A stretch of DNA of 64,000 bases from Arcanobacterium buesumense (GCF_012563545.1 NZ_CP050804.1:1550001-1614000); one strand, 5' to 3'; shown: positions 37,231 through 47,525, counted from the first letter of the stretch. Notes: generated by a model from the sequence alone, not told the origin. Made by a program: numbers and translations.

Positions 37231-37911
37231 TTATCTAACTTCGAACCGGAATCCCATCCCGCGAACAGTTGAAATGTAATGTGGCTCAGTGACATCATCA
37301 CCAAGTTTGCGACGCAACCACGATATGTGCATGTCAAGTTTCTTCGTTGACTTCTCAGCATCTTTGCCCCACATCGTCGTCATCAACGTTTCGCGCGAAA
37401 CAACCGAGCCAGCCGAGCGGATCAAAATTGTCAGGAGCTCAAACTCTTTACCTGTTAGCTGTAACTCTTTGCCGTCAATGTAGGCGCGGTGTGCAGCAAT
37501 GTCGATGGTGACGTCTTGCGCTTGTAGCGTATCTGCCGGTTCATCAATTGCTGAGGAGCGACGCAGTAAGGCACGCACGCGTGCCAACAGTTCAGCTAAC
37601 CGGAACGGCTTGGTAACGTAATCATCTGCTCCAGCATCTAAACCAACAACCATGTCGACTTCTTCAGCTCGGGCAGTAAGTATCAAAATTGGGAATGTTT
37701 GTCCCGCGGTGCGTGCTGCACGTGCCACATCTAGCCCGTCCATATCTGGTAGGCCGAGATCTAAGACCATTAAATCAATCGGTGTGTTCACTAAATTAAC
37801 TGCTGCCTGTCCGGTATCCACTGCGGTGACGTCATATCCTTCACGCGATAATGCGCGCACAAGTGGAGCGGAAATGGCCGAGTCATCTTCAACTATTAGT
37901 ACATTCGTCAT
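37231..37911 (-). CDS. OmpR-family response regulator
   Basis: 226 aa. Receiver with acidic pocket (VEDD), phospho-acceptor D51 (VLDLGLPDMDG), LILTARAEEVD and DYVTKPFRLAE; the winged helix has LTGKEFELLTILIRSAGSVVSRE and ends YISTVRGMGFRFEVR. The open frame continues 17 codons upstream, but the ATG at 37911 has an AAAGGGAA site and gives the family start MTNVLIVEDD. Forms a two-component system with the next gene; it is not the MtrA paralogue by its recognition helix (WLRRKLGDDV). Confidence 0.95.
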   Translation of the reverse strand: MTNVLIVEDDSAISAPLVRALSREGYDVTAVDTGQAAVNLVNTPIDLMVLDLGLPDMDGLDVARAARTAGQTFPILILTARAEEVDMVVGLDAGADDYVTKPFRLAELLARVRALLRRSSAIDEPADTLQAQDVTIDIAAHRAYIDGKELQLTGKEFELLTILIRSAGSVVSRETLMTTMWGKDAEKSTKKLDMHISWLRRKLGDDVTEPHYISTVRGMGFRFEVR

Positions 37912-38000
37912 TTCTATTCCCTTTATTTGTATTAGAACCAACAGTATATCCGTATATACCACTAATTCCCATAGTAAAGGAATATTCAGAGCTATGCTGA

Positions 38001-39044
38001 TTAGGATTCGGGTTTTTCGACGACGTGAAGTTGAGCAGCATCGATACTTCCAATTCCTTGCAAGTTTGGAGTACCAAAAGGTTCAATACGATAAGCATGT
38101 TCGTCAAGCTTTTTTAAGGCTTCTGCTGTTGGCCGGTCCACTAAGATTCCCCCAACTGGAGCTATCGAGCACAGTCGGGACGCAAGATTGACCTTTGGGC
38201 CAAAAACATCCCCAAATCGGGAGACTAATCCACCCCAGACCATCGAAGCGCGGACGTGTGGCATCCCCGGAGTTGCACGTAAAGCTTTAACAATTTCCGA
38301 TACGACGGTTGCGCCAGTTGCTAGATCGTCAGAAATATAGAGCACGGCGTCACCAACAGTTTTAACTACCCTAGCTCCATATGAGGAAATAACATCACGG
38401 GAAGTAAATTCAAAAGTTTGGATGAAATCGACAAGCTGGTGGGGAGATAATTCACCAGATCGCTGCGTAAACGAGACAAGGTCAACGAATCCGACTGCAC
38501 GAGTTAATGGCATCGCTTCATCGCCAGCGTAGGACATGCCTTCTAGTTCAACTTCGGTGCGTCGCAAGAACGCAGTTAAGTGGCGGCGCCAGGCATATTT
38601 TGTTTGATATATCAAAAACTGTTCATAGTCTTGAATATGGTCAAGAACCCAGTAACGGGCGGACACTTCGTCCAGTCCATACCGATTTTCAGCTTCTTCC
38701 ACAAGCGCTTCGTACTGCCATAAAACGATACGATCCGCGAGATGAGATTGGGCACGAATAAGGGAGTTTTGAGTATCTTCGTCCATCTTTCCACGCGCGA
38801 CAAAATCTTGATGGGCGCGCATCACGTCAATGTCATATTCCGTGAAAAGAATACTATCTGGATTGGAGATATAGGGAAATCCCATGGCTCGCCAGAACCG
38901 ACGAACTGTGTCAACATCCATTCCAGCTAGTTCAGCAGCTTGATGCACCGCATATTTTGGGGCACCGCCAAGGAGCCGTCGAGCGTGTTTTTCAACGGTC
39001 GTCAGCTCTTCTTCCGAATTATCATCATGTGTGTCCAGCATCAC
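38001..39044 (-). CDS. Class III adenylate cyclase with N-terminal HTH-like domain
   Basis: 347 aa. The N-terminal half carries a helix-turn-helix-like segment (YAVHQAAELAGMDVDTVRRF) and a helical domain as in the mycobacterial autoinhibited, pH-sensing cyclase Rv1264. The catalytic domain (about 180-340) keeps the class III residues: metal Asp D188 (GFVDLVSF) and D232 (VGDAVLY), substrate Lys K228 and Asp D279 (RFGDVFG), and transition-state N286/R290 (KVNLASR). It should make cAMP. Start GTG at 39044 or ATG at 39041. No membrane segments; cytosolic. Which signal controls it is unknown. Confidence 0.9.
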   Translation of the reverse strand: MMLDTHDDNSEEELTTVEKHARRLLGGAPKYAVHQAAELAGMDVDTVRRFWRAMGFPYISNPDSILFTEYDIDVMRAHQDFVARGKMDEDTQNSLIRAQSHLADRIVLWQYEALVEEAENRYGLDEVSARYWVLDHIQDYEQFLIYQTKYAWRRHLTAFLRRTEVELEGMSYAGDEAMPLTRAVGFVDLVSFTQRSGELSPHQLVDFIQTFEFTSRDVISSYGARVVKTVGDAVLYISDDLATGATVVSEIVKALRATPGMPHVRASMVWGGLVSRFGDVFGPKVNLASRLCSIAPVGGILVDRPTAEALKKLDEHAYRIEPFGTPNLQGIGSIDAAQLHVVEKPES

Positions 39045-39143
39045 ATCACTACTTTAGCAACTTTTCCCATTTTTGAAAACTCACACCATCTTCTATCCAC
39101 ACCCACCCTAGAGTACTACTATTTTCTTCGCCTCGTATGCCGG

Positions 39144-39149
39144 TAGACT
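39144..39149 (+). promoter_or_regulatory. -10 element of the DUF885 gene (predicted leaderless)
   Basis: TAGACT exactly six bases before the ATG at 39156, no Shine-Dalgarno sequence. The -35 region (39121-39126) is only weakly similar to consensus. Confidence 0.5.
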
Positions 39150-39155
39150 ATAGCT

Positions 39156-40820
39156 ATGACTAGACCAGTAACAAAAATTGATGAACTTGCTAATAAATTC
39201 AGCCAACAAATTCTTGATAACTCCCCCGAATCTGTCACGTCCCTTGGACTGCCCGGTGCCGATGAATCAACTTTTTCCGATTATTCTCCGGAAGGATCGG
39301 CGTACATTGCCGATATTCAACGTGACACGCTAGCGCAATTAGCCCACCTTACCCCAGTTGACGACGTCGATCGCGTCACGGTCGCAGCTATGCGTGAACG
39401 ACTAGGTCTTGAACTAGAAGATTACGACGCCTACGAATTTGGCGACATCAACAACATCGCTACCCCGCTGCAAGGCATCACCGAAGTTTTTGATCTTATG
39501 CCTACGGATACTGCAACCGATTGGGAGCTTATTGCCGCTCGTTTACATAACATCCCCCAGGCACTAGCCGGATGGAAGCAAACCCTAGCTTTACGTACCA
39601 ACCAAGGCCCCGCTCACGCAAGCCGACAAATCGAGTTAGCTATTGCTGAAGCTATGCATGTTGCTAGCGAGGCTTCCGCACTAACCGCCCTTGCTCAGCG
39701 TGGTGCACACGCCTATCCACAGCTGGCGGCCACCCTCAATGAAGGAGCTAACCTAGCCCGCAAAGCTTATGGCGAACTCAGCGATTTCTTGCGTACTGAT
39801 ATTGCACCCCACGGCAGCGAGCGCGATGCTTTTGGCCGCGAGCGCTACGAACGCCGTATACGACAGTTCGTCGGCGCACGTCTTGATCTTGATGAAACAT
39901 ACGAGTGGGGACTCTACGAACTTGATCGGATTATCAACGAACAAACTCGCATCTCTGAAGAGCTCTACGGCCCAGGCGTAAATGTTACCCAAGCAATGGA
40001 ACGGCTTAATAATGATCCTGCCCGCCAACTCCACGGAACAACACAACTCCAACAGTGGATGCAGCAAATATCGGATCAAGCATTACATGACCTCGACGGC
40101 ACTCACTTCACAATTCCGGCCCCGATGAAAAAAATCGAATGCATGATCGCCCCTTCAGGCACCGGAGCAATTTACTACACCGGTCCTGCTGATGATTTCT
40201 CGCGCCCGGGTCGCATGTGGTGGTCGGTTCCCGACGGCACGGACACTTTCACCACCTGGCAAGAAAAGACCACCGTCTATCACGAAGGAGTGCCCGGGCA
40301 CCACCTACAAGTCGGTTATGCTACCTACCTTAAAGATCAGCTTAATATGTGGCGCCGGAATTTCTGCTGGGTATCAGGACATGGCGAAGGCTGGGCACTA
40401 TACGCTGAAGGTTTAATGCGCGAACTGGGATACATGGATGAACCTGGTGACTACATGGGAGTCCTAGACGCCGAACGTCTGCGCGCCTCACGTGTTGTTC
40501 TCGATATCGGAGTTCACCTGGAAAAACCCACCCCTTCCCGCTACCAGCACATAAGTCCGGTGTGGAACCGTGATGTGGCGTGGCAGTTTTTACAAGATAA
40601 CGTTGCGATGGAACGCTCCTTCTTACAGTTTGAGCTCAACCGTTATCTAGGTTGGGCTGGCCAAGCCCCATCATACAAAATCGGCCATCGGTTATGGAAG
40701 GAATTGCGCACCCAAGCAGAACAGAAACACGGTGCATCCTTTAACCTTAAAGATTGGCACACCCAAGCACTTTCTCTTGGATCAGTCGGATTAGATGTTC
40801 TGCGTGAGGCACTGGCATGA
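39156..40820 (+). CDS. DUF885 family metallopeptidase-like protein
   Basis: 554 aa, full length for DUF885 (PF05960). The family zinc signature is complete: YHEGVPGHHLQ (HExxPGHH) around residue 370, followed by a second region GHGEGWALYAEGLMRELG, where the Glu is the likely third ligand. No signal peptide or membrane segment is seen, so it is cytosolic. DUF885 members are thought to be zinc carboxypeptidase- or aminopeptidase-like enzymes, but no substrate is known for most. It is coupled to maf by a 4-base overlap. Confidence 0.92.
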   Translation: MTRPVTKIDELANKFSQQILDNSPESVTSLGLPGADESTFSDYSPEGSAYIADIQRDTLAQLAHLTPVDDVDRVTVAAMRERLGLELEDYDAYEFGDINNIATPLQGITEVFDLMPTDTATDWELIAARLHNIPQALAGWKQTLALRTNQGPAHASRQIELAIAEAMHVASEASALTALAQRGAHAYPQLAATLNEGANLARKAYGELSDFLRTDIAPHGSERDAFGRERYERRIRQFVGARLDLDETYEWGLYELDRIINEQTRISEELYGPGVNVTQAMERLNNDPARQLHGTTQLQQWMQQISDQALHDLDGTHFTIPAPMKKIECMIAPSGTGAIYYTGPADDFSRPGRMWWSVPDGTDTFTTWQEKTTVYHEGVPGHHLQVGYATYLKDQLNMWRRNFCWVSGHGEGWALYAEGLMRELGYMDEPGDYMGVLDAERLRASRVVLDIGVHLEKPTPSRYQHISPVWNRDVAWQFLQDNVAMERSFLQFELNRYLGWAGQAPSYKIGHRLWKELRTQAEQKHGASFNLKDWHTQALSLGSVGLDVLREALA

Positions 40821-41458
40821 AAAAACTCCTTTTAGGATCTGCTTCCCCGGCCCGCCGGCAAACTCTTATCAATGCCGGTATCACACCCATCGTCCGCATT
40901 GCTGACTTAGACGAAGACGCCATCATCAATGACTTCGCCACTAATCATGCAGAGCTCAGCCTACGCCAAAAGGCTCAGGCAGAAGTTCAGCTGCTTGCTA
41001 CCAGCAAAGCCCAAGCAATTTATGCACTAGTGAAAAACGACGAACCCGCACCCACCGTCGTCGTCGGGTGTGACTCAATGCTAGAGATGAACGGGCGCAT
41101 CGCCGGGAAACCACACACCCCCGATATTGCTCGTCAACGACTACGAGAAATGAGCGGAAAAGCCGGATACCTCCATACCGGCCATTGCGTTATCGATACC
41201 GCAAGCGGCAGGATCGTTGAAGGCGTCTCAACAGCAACAGTTCATATCGCACACCTGACCGATCACGATATTGAGGCCTACATCGCAACCGGAGAACCAC
41301 TCAATGTGGCCGGATCCTTCACTATTGACGGGTTCGGGGGCCCATTTGTCGAACGAATCGAAGGCGATTATCACGGCATAGTCGGTTTATCATTACCGCT
41401 TTTGCGAACTTTACTCGCCGAACTTGGCCACTCCATCACGGAGTTCTGGTCACACTAA
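40817..41458 (+). CDS. maf: Maf family nucleoside triphosphate pyrophosphatase
   Basis: 213 aa. It starts with the Maf signature LLLGSASPARRQTLINAG; VVVGCDSMLEMNGRIAGKPHTP holds the catalytic Asp and Lys, and MSGKAGYLHTGHCVI follows, with the C-terminal GSFTIDGFGG. Maf proteins hydrolyse non-canonical or methylated nucleotides (dTTP, UTP, m7GTP and others) and in some bacteria affect septum formation; the subgroup cannot be told. The ATG overlaps the stop of the DUF885 gene (ATGA), so the genes are coupled. Confidence 0.95.
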   Translation: MKKLLLGSASPARRQTLINAGITPIVRIADLDEDAIINDFATNHAELSLRQKAQAEVQLLATSKAQAIYALVKNDEPAPTVVVGCDSMLEMNGRIAGKPHTPDIARQRLREMSGKAGYLHTGHCVIDTASGRIVEGVSTATVHIAHLTDHDIEAYIATGEPLNVAGSFTIDGFGGPFVERIEGDYHGIVGLSLPLLRTLLAELGHSITEFWSH

Positions 41459-41468
41459 CCACAAGTAA

Positions 41469-41492
41469 GGGGGCGTATGTACATACGCCCCC
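41469..41492. terminator. Bidirectional terminator between maf and gltA
   Basis: Perfect palindrome GGGGGCGTATGT/ACATACGCCCCC (41469-41480 with 41481-41492), between convergent genes. Confidence 0.75.
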
Positions 41493-41500
41493 AACTACTC

Positions 41501-42832
41501 CTACACTTGGTAATCTAACGGTTCTTTAAATCCCGAATAGCTTTTCGTGCGCTGTCCCAACGGCACCCAATCACGCAACTGTGAACCAATATACACTTGG
41601 CGCGGCCGGCCGATCTTTTGCGTTGGATCGTCCACAAGCTCGTGATATTGCGCAATCCAGCCCGGCAATCGCCCTAAAGCAAACAACGGCGTGAACATCT
41701 TCGTCGGAAAACCCATTGCCTTATATATAAGACCAGAATAAAAATCAACATTCGGATAAAGATTACGTCCAATAAAGTACTCGTCTTCAAGCGCAACTTG
41801 CTCTAATTCACGTGCCATATCGAAAAGTTCTTCATCTCCAGATAAGGCTCCCAGCACATCGTCGGCAATACCTTTAACAATCGTGGCTCGCGGATCATAA
41901 TTCTTATAAACCCGGTGCCCAAATCCCATGAGTTTAATATGATTCTTTTTATCTTTAACTTGAGAGACGAAATCACGGATCGGGGTGCCAGAGTCCCGCA
42001 AATGAGACAACATTGACAGCACTGCTTCGTTTGCGCCCCCATGGAGCGGCCCCGAAAGAGCTCCTACCCCAGCAGCTACTGAAGCATAAATATTTGCCTG
42101 CGAAGAACCCACCAACCGAACTGTTGACGTAGAACAATTTTGTTCATGATCAGCATGCAAAATAAAAAGCTTATCTAACGCATTGACGATAATCGGATCG
42201 ACGTCGTTATTCTGGTAAGGAAGAGCGAAAGTCATCCGAATGAAATCTTCTGTATAGGATTTAGCTGTATCTGGATATAGCAACGGCAACCCAGTAGCTC
42301 GTTTAGAAATATAAGCAACCATCGTGGGCAATTTAGCCAACAAAATGACCGTAGCTAGGTTGCGCTGTTCGATATCTGTTGGGTCGAGAGTATCTTCATA
42401 ATAAGTTCCCAGACCAGCCACACCAGCTTGCAAAATCGACATCGGGTGGCCCGAGGACGGAAAAGCAGTAAAGAATGATCGAAAATCTTCATGCAATAAC
42501 GTATGGCGTTTAATCCGATGCGTGAAAGATGCCAATGATTCTACGTCAGGTAGCTGACCATAAATCAATAAATACGCAACCTCCAAAAAAGAGCAATGCG
42601 CGGCAAGTTGCTCAATAGGATACCCGCGATAACGTAAGATTCCAGCATCACCATCAATATAGGTAATCTCTGAAGTACACGATGCAGTATTAGTAAACCC
42701 CGGATCTAGCGTTACCGTGCCGGTACTGGCTAACATCGAGTTAATTTTAAAACCATCATTGCCTAATATCGCTTCAACGCGTTCGAGTTCCAGATTTTGG
42801 CCGTCAACTGCCAGATGTGCATTGCTTGCCAT
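41501..42832 (-). CDS. gltA: Citrate synthase
   Basis: 443 aa, type II hexameric form (length and N-terminal domain FTNTASCTSEITYIDGDAG). Active-site His in HADHEQNCSTSTVRLVGS, His in LMGFGHRVYKNYDPRA, Asp in PNVDFYSGLIYKAMGFP, plus GALSGPLHGGANEAVL. It condenses oxaloacetate with acetyl-CoA in the TCA cycle. AAGGAGG ribosome site 8 bases before the ATG. It stands alone between two terminators. A methylcitrate synthase would be shorter and lack the beta-strand N-terminal domain. Confidence 0.97.
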   Translation of the reverse strand: MASNAHLAVDGQNLELERVEAILGNDGFKINSMLASTGTVTLDPGFTNTASCTSEITYIDGDAGILRYRGYPIEQLAAHCSFLEVAYLLIYGQLPDVESLASFTHRIKRHTLLHEDFRSFFTAFPSSGHPMSILQAGVAGLGTYYEDTLDPTDIEQRNLATVILLAKLPTMVAYISKRATGLPLLYPDTAKSYTEDFIRMTFALPYQNNDVDPIIVNALDKLFILHADHEQNCSTSTVRLVGSSQANIYASVAAGVGALSGPLHGGANEAVLSMLSHLRDSGTPIRDFVSQVKDKKNHIKLMGFGHRVYKNYDPRATIVKGIADDVLGALSGDEELFDMARELEQVALEDEYFIGRNLYPNVDFYSGLIYKAMGFPTKMFTPLFALGRLPGWIAQYHELVDDPTQKIGRPRQVYIGSQLRDWVPLGQRTKSYSGFKEPLDYQV

Positions 42833-42941
42833 TCTCCGCCTCCTTTTATCGTCGCTACCGTTCGACGACGAATCGGTACGATATAGATCACATTACCGCA
42901 ATTTCTTCAAAATGTTTTGATATTGAGATAAATTAGTGGAA

Positions 42942-42988
42942 TAAAAATCCCCGACCCAGCATGCTTAAGCATTGACTGAATCGGGGAT
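42942..42988 (-). terminator. Intrinsic terminator of fdxA
   Basis: Stem ATCCCCGA/TCGGGGAT (42947-42954 with 42981-42988), with a nested palindrome ATGCTTAAGCAT in the loop; on the minus strand it runs into TTTTTA. Ten bases after the fdxA stop. Confidence 0.8.
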
Positions 42989-42997
42989 AGTACCGAT

Positions 42998-43321
42998 TTA
43001 ATCGTTGATTCCTTGCGGAAGATCGGCAATTAACGGATGATCCTTTGCAATCGGGCCAAGTTTGGTCGCCCCGCCAGGAGAACCCAAATCATCAAAGAAT
43101 TCTACATTCGCCCGATAATACTCGCTCCACTCTTGTGGAAGATCGTCTTCATAATAGATTGCTTCAGTTGGACACACCGGCTCACAAGCTCCACAATCAA
43201 CACATTCATCTGGGTGAATGTAGAGGGTTCGTTCGCCTTCGTAGATGCAGTCAACGGGACATTCGTCAACGCATGCCCGATCTTTGACATCTACACACGG
43301 CAATGCGATTACGTACGTCAT
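42998..43321 (-). CDS. fdxA: Seven-iron ferredoxin FdxA
   Basis: 107 aa. Cysteines C9, C17, C21, C25 and C40, C43, C46, C50 (CVDVKDRACVDECPVDC and CVDCGACEPVC) build one 3Fe-4S and one 4Fe-4S cluster as in mycobacterial FdxA. The acidic C-terminal tail (DLPQEWSEYYRANVEFFDDL) is typical. It carries electrons in the cytosol, possibly with the FprA reductase encoded at 19,535 (inference). Start ATG with AGAGGAT. Monocistronic. Confidence 0.97.
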   Translation of the reverse strand: MTYVIALPCVDVKDRACVDECPVDCIYEGERTLYIHPDECVDCGACEPVCPTEAIYYEDDLPQEWSEYYRANVEFFDDLGSPGGATKLGPIAKDHPLIADLPQGIND

Positions 43322-43415
43322 GAGATCCTCTTTCTATTCTTCACGCTGTATCAATTATCAGCCCACGTGCGCTATAACGCTAGTCGACTAGTCATTCTCG
43401 GTCGTTTACCTCATT

Positions 43416-45101
43416 TTATTGACATGTCACTGCATGAGTAGGGCTGTAATGAACAACCTTTCGTGAATCTTCTACAACTTCGCCATGCAAGGACACAGTT
43501 CGCCCAACTTCTATCGAAAAACCATCCTTCTTATATGTTGACGGTTCACAATCAGCAGCTGGATTAGTCCTCGTTTCTGCCGGAACCACCCCATAGGGTT
43601 GACCTTGATGAATGGAAACATCAAAATACTTCGTTGACCATAGTCGAGTAGTAAGCTTTTGACCATCAACAAACGACTCAAGCACTACTCCATATGGGGT
43701 GGTATTCTTCCACTTCACATAAATGTGGTCATACCACAAAGTTGATTCAAGGCCTTTAGGATAACGATCATAATAAACCGTATGCGGCGTGTGCGCGACA
43801 TCTTCTAATCCCGCACGATAGCCAACATTAAACACATTCGTTGCCAATTGAGATAAGCCACCACCTAATGCGGTAGAAGCAAATCCGTTGACAAAAACTC
43901 CAGACGAAACAAATCCCCGCGATTCTTCCAACGGACCCAGTGCCGTTTGTAAATCAAATGTTTCCCCCGGGCGCACAAGTGTGTTCGCCACATATTGAGA
44001 ACCCACGATAAGATTCGTTGTCCGCACCTGATCTGAGGTAATCGGCGTCGAAATTTCGGACACAATTTCTGTAATTCCAAGTTTTTCAATATCTGCAGTA
44101 CTTACTTGGGGATTAACCACATCAATACTTGCAGTTATCGTCCTATTTTTTGTACTCACCACTTGACGAAGATCAGCAGTAAATGATTGCGCATTAAGAG
44201 TTTCGCCGTCACTTGCTGGGGTAATCTTAACCGCAGAGTTTTCAATTTCAACCCGTGCATCAGAAGGAAGCGCCAATAGACCTGGCTGTAAATTATCGAT
44301 TAAAGCACGCAACTTATCGCCGTCTACCGTGAATTCAACAGAATCTGAATAGGTAATATCAATCAAGTCACCAATATTCACCGGCGTCAATTGCACAAGA
44401 TGATCTTTCACGTTAACCGATATGTCATCACTTAATAGTGGCGTTAGTACCGAGTCGATAAACTCTTGTGCCACTGAGGATGTAATGTGTGCTTCTTGAG
44501 AGGTTGAGGGAAGAAGTAACGGATCTCCTCCAGCTAGCCACGATTGAGCAATCACTTTTTGTGCCCCTTGCTCATCTAGCACAACCCCATCGCGAGCTTG
44601 TGACAAGCTAGCCTGCCCCTGTTCAATGGTGATATGCGCATCAAGAGCCTCTTGATTCACCGCAGTTGCGAGGGCCTGAAGCTGGTCCATAACCGCTTGA
44701 GAATCACTTCTCACATAGGCAAAATAGTTTTCACCGCCGAATAAATGCCGCCAGATGCGTGCCGGATTTAGGGAAAAACCGGTCAAGCCGGTGAGTGTCT
44801 TATCGTAGTCAACCGCTAAGTGCATTGCTTGCGGATCAAGGAAAGCCTGATCATGGTCAATACCTGCGATAGTAACTTCACGAGGTTGTATTAGTGCTTC
44901 ATGGAGTTCAGTTTCTAACGTATGACGTGCTTGTTTCGCCGTCTGCCCAGAGACATCCACCCCTGAAATGGTTGTTCCTCCGGGGATTTGCCCAGCTAGC
45001 GAGTACGCTAAACCAACGTATAGCATAACGACGATGGCGAAAATTCCGCCCACGAGGAACATCCGTGATCGCACTAGCGAAGAATTTTTATGGTTCGTCA
45101 C
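43416..45101 (-). CDS. VanW family membrane-anchored protein
   Basis: 561 aa. One transmembrane helix at about 14-36 (MFLVGGIFAIVVMLYVGLAY), followed by a long extracytoplasmic part: a peptidoglycan-binding-like repeat region (PF12229 type, about 50-340, with SGVDVSGQTAKQARHTLE) and a VanW domain at about 375-510 (LVRPGETFDLQTALGP, ALGGGLSQLATNVFNVGYRAGLED in short blocks, HTVYYDRYPKGLESTLW). VanW is found near glycopeptide-resistance genes, but most members are envelope proteins of unknown role; no van genes are near. The GTG overlaps the previous stop by one base (TAGTG). Confidence 0.9.
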   Translation of the reverse strand: MTNHKNSSLVRSRMFLVGGIFAIVVMLYVGLAYSLAGQIPGGTTISGVDVSGQTAKQARHTLETELHEALIQPREVTIAGIDHDQAFLDPQAMHLAVDYDKTLTGLTGFSLNPARIWRHLFGGENYFAYVRSDSQAVMDQLQALATAVNQEALDAHITIEQGQASLSQARDGVVLDEQGAQKVIAQSWLAGGDPLLLPSTSQEAHITSSVAQEFIDSVLTPLLSDDISVNVKDHLVQLTPVNIGDLIDITYSDSVEFTVDGDKLRALIDNLQPGLLALPSDARVEIENSAVKITPASDGETLNAQSFTADLRQVVSTKNRTITASIDVVNPQVSTADIEKLGITEIVSEISTPITSDQVRTTNLIVGSQYVANTLVRPGETFDLQTALGPLEESRGFVSSGVFVNGFASTALGGGLSQLATNVFNVGYRAGLEDVAHTPHTVYYDRYPKGLESTLWYDHIYVKWKNTTPYGVVLESFVDGQKLTTRLWSTKYFDVSIHQGQPYGVVPAETRTNPAADCEPSTYKKDGFSIEVGRTVSLHGEVVEDSRKVVHYSPTHAVTCQ

Positions 45102-45472
45102 TACTTCTCAATTTCTGCAGTGCTCGTCTGACAACCTTCTTCTCGTCTACCACGATCAAACAAAGCCGGAAGCACACTGCTCACTGCTAACAACACAAGC
45201 CAAGCCTCTAAAGCCCAGGAATGATCAGTGTACAAGATATCGTCACTGAGTGGTGTAATAAGCATTACTCCAGTAACAATAACCAGTGTTAGCCCGTAGC
45301 ACAGCCAACCGAGCCGATCTGCTATCCGATAAACAAACCAGGCACCGGAAGCTACTAACCCGGAGGCCATAATCAACCCAATAATTGGTTGATCAAGCGG
45401 GCCGGAATAGGCAACAAGAGATAATACTGCAGAAAGGGCTCCAACTAGTATCCCACTAATAGCGCGCAGCAT
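45101..45472 (-). CDS. Small membrane protein of unknown function
   Basis: 123 aa with four likely membrane helices (about 4-22, 32-52, 56-77 and 88-106) and a polar tail with GRREEGCQTS. I do not recognise the family with confidence; small proteins of this build often follow typA in actinobacteria. The ATG at 45472 is chosen because it lies 11 bases after the typA stop; the open frame continues upstream inside typA. Overlaps the VanW start by one base, so typA, this gene and vanW-like form one operon. Confidence 0.7.
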   Translation of the reverse strand: MLRAISGILVGALSAVLSLVAYSGPLDQPIIGLIMASGLVASGAWFVYRIADRLGWLCYGLTLVIVTGVMLITPLSDDILYTDHSWALEAWLVLLAVSSVLPALFDRGRREEGCQTSTAEIEK

Positions 45473-45482
45473 ATTATTGTGT

Positions 45483-47408
45483 TTACTTTCCAGCTGCCCG
45501 CTTACGGCGTGCGGCTTCACGTAAACGTTCTGTGGTATTGAGAATAACCTTTCGCACGCGCACAACTTCAGGTGTTACTTCAATGCACTCATCATCTGCA
45601 GCAAATTCGATACATTCTTCAAGAGTCAGCTTGCGCCGTGCTTGAAGCGTTTCAAAAGCATCTGCCGTAGCCGAACGCATATTCGTCATTTCTTTAGCCT
45701 TGACGACGTTGACTTCCATATCTTCGTTGCGCGGATTCTCACCCACGATTTGACCTTCATATGTTTCTTCGCCTGGATCGACGAAGAACGTTCCGCGATC
45801 TTCTAGACGTTGGAGTGAGAAGGCGGTTACTTGACCGGCACGATCGGAGACAAGTGAACCCGTATTGCGCGATTCAATTGTTCCAGCCCATGGCGCGTAA
45901 CCTTCTGAAATAGAGGCCGCAATGCCGGTTCCACGAGTTTGTGTCAGGAATTGTGTACGGAATCCAATCATTCCACGCGAAGGCAAACTAAATTCCATAC
46001 GCACCCAACCACTTCCGTGATTGGACATAGTGATCATTTGGCCTTTACGTGCTGCCATTAATTGGGTAACTGCACCAAGATGTTCTTCTGGTACGTCGAT
46101 TGTGGCACGCTCCCAAGGTTCATGAATGACACCATCGATAACTCGTTTAACAACTTGTGGTTTACCAACAGTGAGTTCAAAGCCCTCACGGCGCATGGTT
46201 TCAACCAGGATCGCGAGCGCGAGTTCACCACGATCTTGGACTTCCCAAGCATCTGGTCGATCAGTGGGGAGCACGCGGATCGAGACGTTGCCAACGAGTT
46301 CTTGTGTGAGACGATCACGAACTTGACGTGCGGTAAGCTTGTGCCCTTTTACTTTGCCAGCTAATGGCGAAGTGTTAATTCCGATAGTCATCGAGATAGC
46401 CGGATCGTCAATATGGATCCTAGGCATTGGGCGTGGATCTTCCAAATCAACTAAGGTTTCGCCGATCATAATATTGGGCATTCCAGCAACCGCTACGATA
46501 TCTCCAGGTCCGGCTGTTGTGGCTGGAACACGTTCCAGACCTTGGGTTCGTAAAAGCTCGGTAATGTGGACACGTTCAATGTCCGAATCTGGACCATTAG
46601 CTAAACCAACCCAAGCGCCTTTCTTCAACTCTCCAGAATAGACGCGGATGAGCGCTAATCGGCCTAAGAACGGCGAAGCGTCAAGGTTAGTCACTTGCCC
46701 AACAAGTGGTGCGTCTTCTTCATAAGTTGGCGCTGGGATATGTTCCAGAATCGCCCGGAAGAGGGGTTCAAGATTTTCATTAGCCGGCAGTTGGCCGTCT
46801 TCTGGCTGTACGGTATCTGCGCGTCCAGCTTTAGCGGCAGCAAAAATTACCGGAATATCAAGGATTTTATCCAAATCAAGATCCGGATTATCAATATCGG
46901 AAGCCAAATTGAGCAATAGATCTTGAGCTTCTTCAATAACTTCAGAAATCCGAGCGTCTGGCCGATCTACCTTGTTAATGACTGTAATAACCGGCTTATT
47001 TGCTTCTAGTGCTTTGCGTAGCACAAAACGGGTTTGCGGCAGCGGACCTTCCGAGGCGTCAACGAGAAGAACCACACCATCCACCATAGATAGTCCACGC
47101 TCTACTTCACCGGAGAAATCGGCGTGCCCAGGGGTGTCAATAACATTAATTGTGATGCCTTCTGGCGCCCCGAAATCTTTAGCTGACGGACCATGATAGG
47201 TAATAGCGGTGTTTTTGGCGAGAATGGTGATTCCTTTTTCCCGTTCCAAATCCCCCGAATCCATGACGCGCTCGCCAGTTTTTTCGACTGTAGCACGCGC
47301 ATCAAATGCGCCGCCTTGCCACAGCATGCCATCTACGAGTGTGGTTTTACCGTGGTCAACGTGTGCAACAATAGCAACGTTTCGCAAATCGGCGCGTGTT
47401 TGAATCAT
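45483..47408 (-). CDS. typA: Ribosome-associated GTPase TypA/BipA
   Basis: 641-aa translational GTPase related to EF-G. G1 is [14 protein letters not shown]2/G3 include [13 protein letters not shown] and [16 protein letters not shown]4 [11 protein letters not shown]. The C-terminal half has domains III, V and the BipA-specific domain ([20 protein letters not shown]). It helps ribosome assembly and growth under stress or cold. AAGGGA ribosome site before the ATG. First gene of a three-gene operon. Confidence 0.97.
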   Translation of the reverse strand: MIQTRADLRNVAIVAHVDHGKTTLVDGMLWQGGAFDARATVEKTGERVMDSGDLEREKGITILAKNTAITYHGPSAKDFGAPEGITINVIDTPGHADFSGEVERGLSMVDGVVLLVDASEGPLPQTRFVLRKALEANKPVITVINKVDRPDARISEVIEEAQDLLLNLASDIDNPDLDLDKILDIPVIFAAAKAGRADTVQPEDGQLPANENLEPLFRAILEHIPAPTYEEDAPLVGQVTNLDASPFLGRLALIRVYSGELKKGAWVGLANGPDSDIERVHITELLRTQGLERVPATTAGPGDIVAVAGMPNIMIGETLVDLEDPRPMPRIHIDDPAISMTIGINTSPLAGKVKGHKLTARQVRDRLTQELVGNVSIRVLPTDRPDAWEVQDRGELALAILVETMRREGFELTVGKPQVVKRVIDGVIHEPWERATIDVPEEHLGAVTQLMAARKGQMITMSNHGSGWVRMEFSLPSRGMIGFRTQFLTQTRGTGIAASISEGYAPWAGTIESRNTGSLVSDRAGQVTAFSLQRLEDRGTFFVDPGEETYEGQIVGENPRNEDMEVNVVKAKEMTNMRSATADAFETLQARRKLTLEECIEFAADDECIEVTPEVVRVRKVILNTTERLREAARRKRAAGK

Positions 47409-47525
47409 AAAAGTCCCTTGATATAAATTGTTTTTACCTAGTGCAAGTCTACGACGCTACCGGCATACACTTCGCTTAGATACAACGAAATGCGAGCGAA
47501 CGAACAACCTGAGAGAATAAGAGAT

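Noticed and set aside
43416-45101. Vancomycin resistance locus
   Set aside because: VanW domain alone, in an operon with typA; no vanHAX or vanRS genes nearby.
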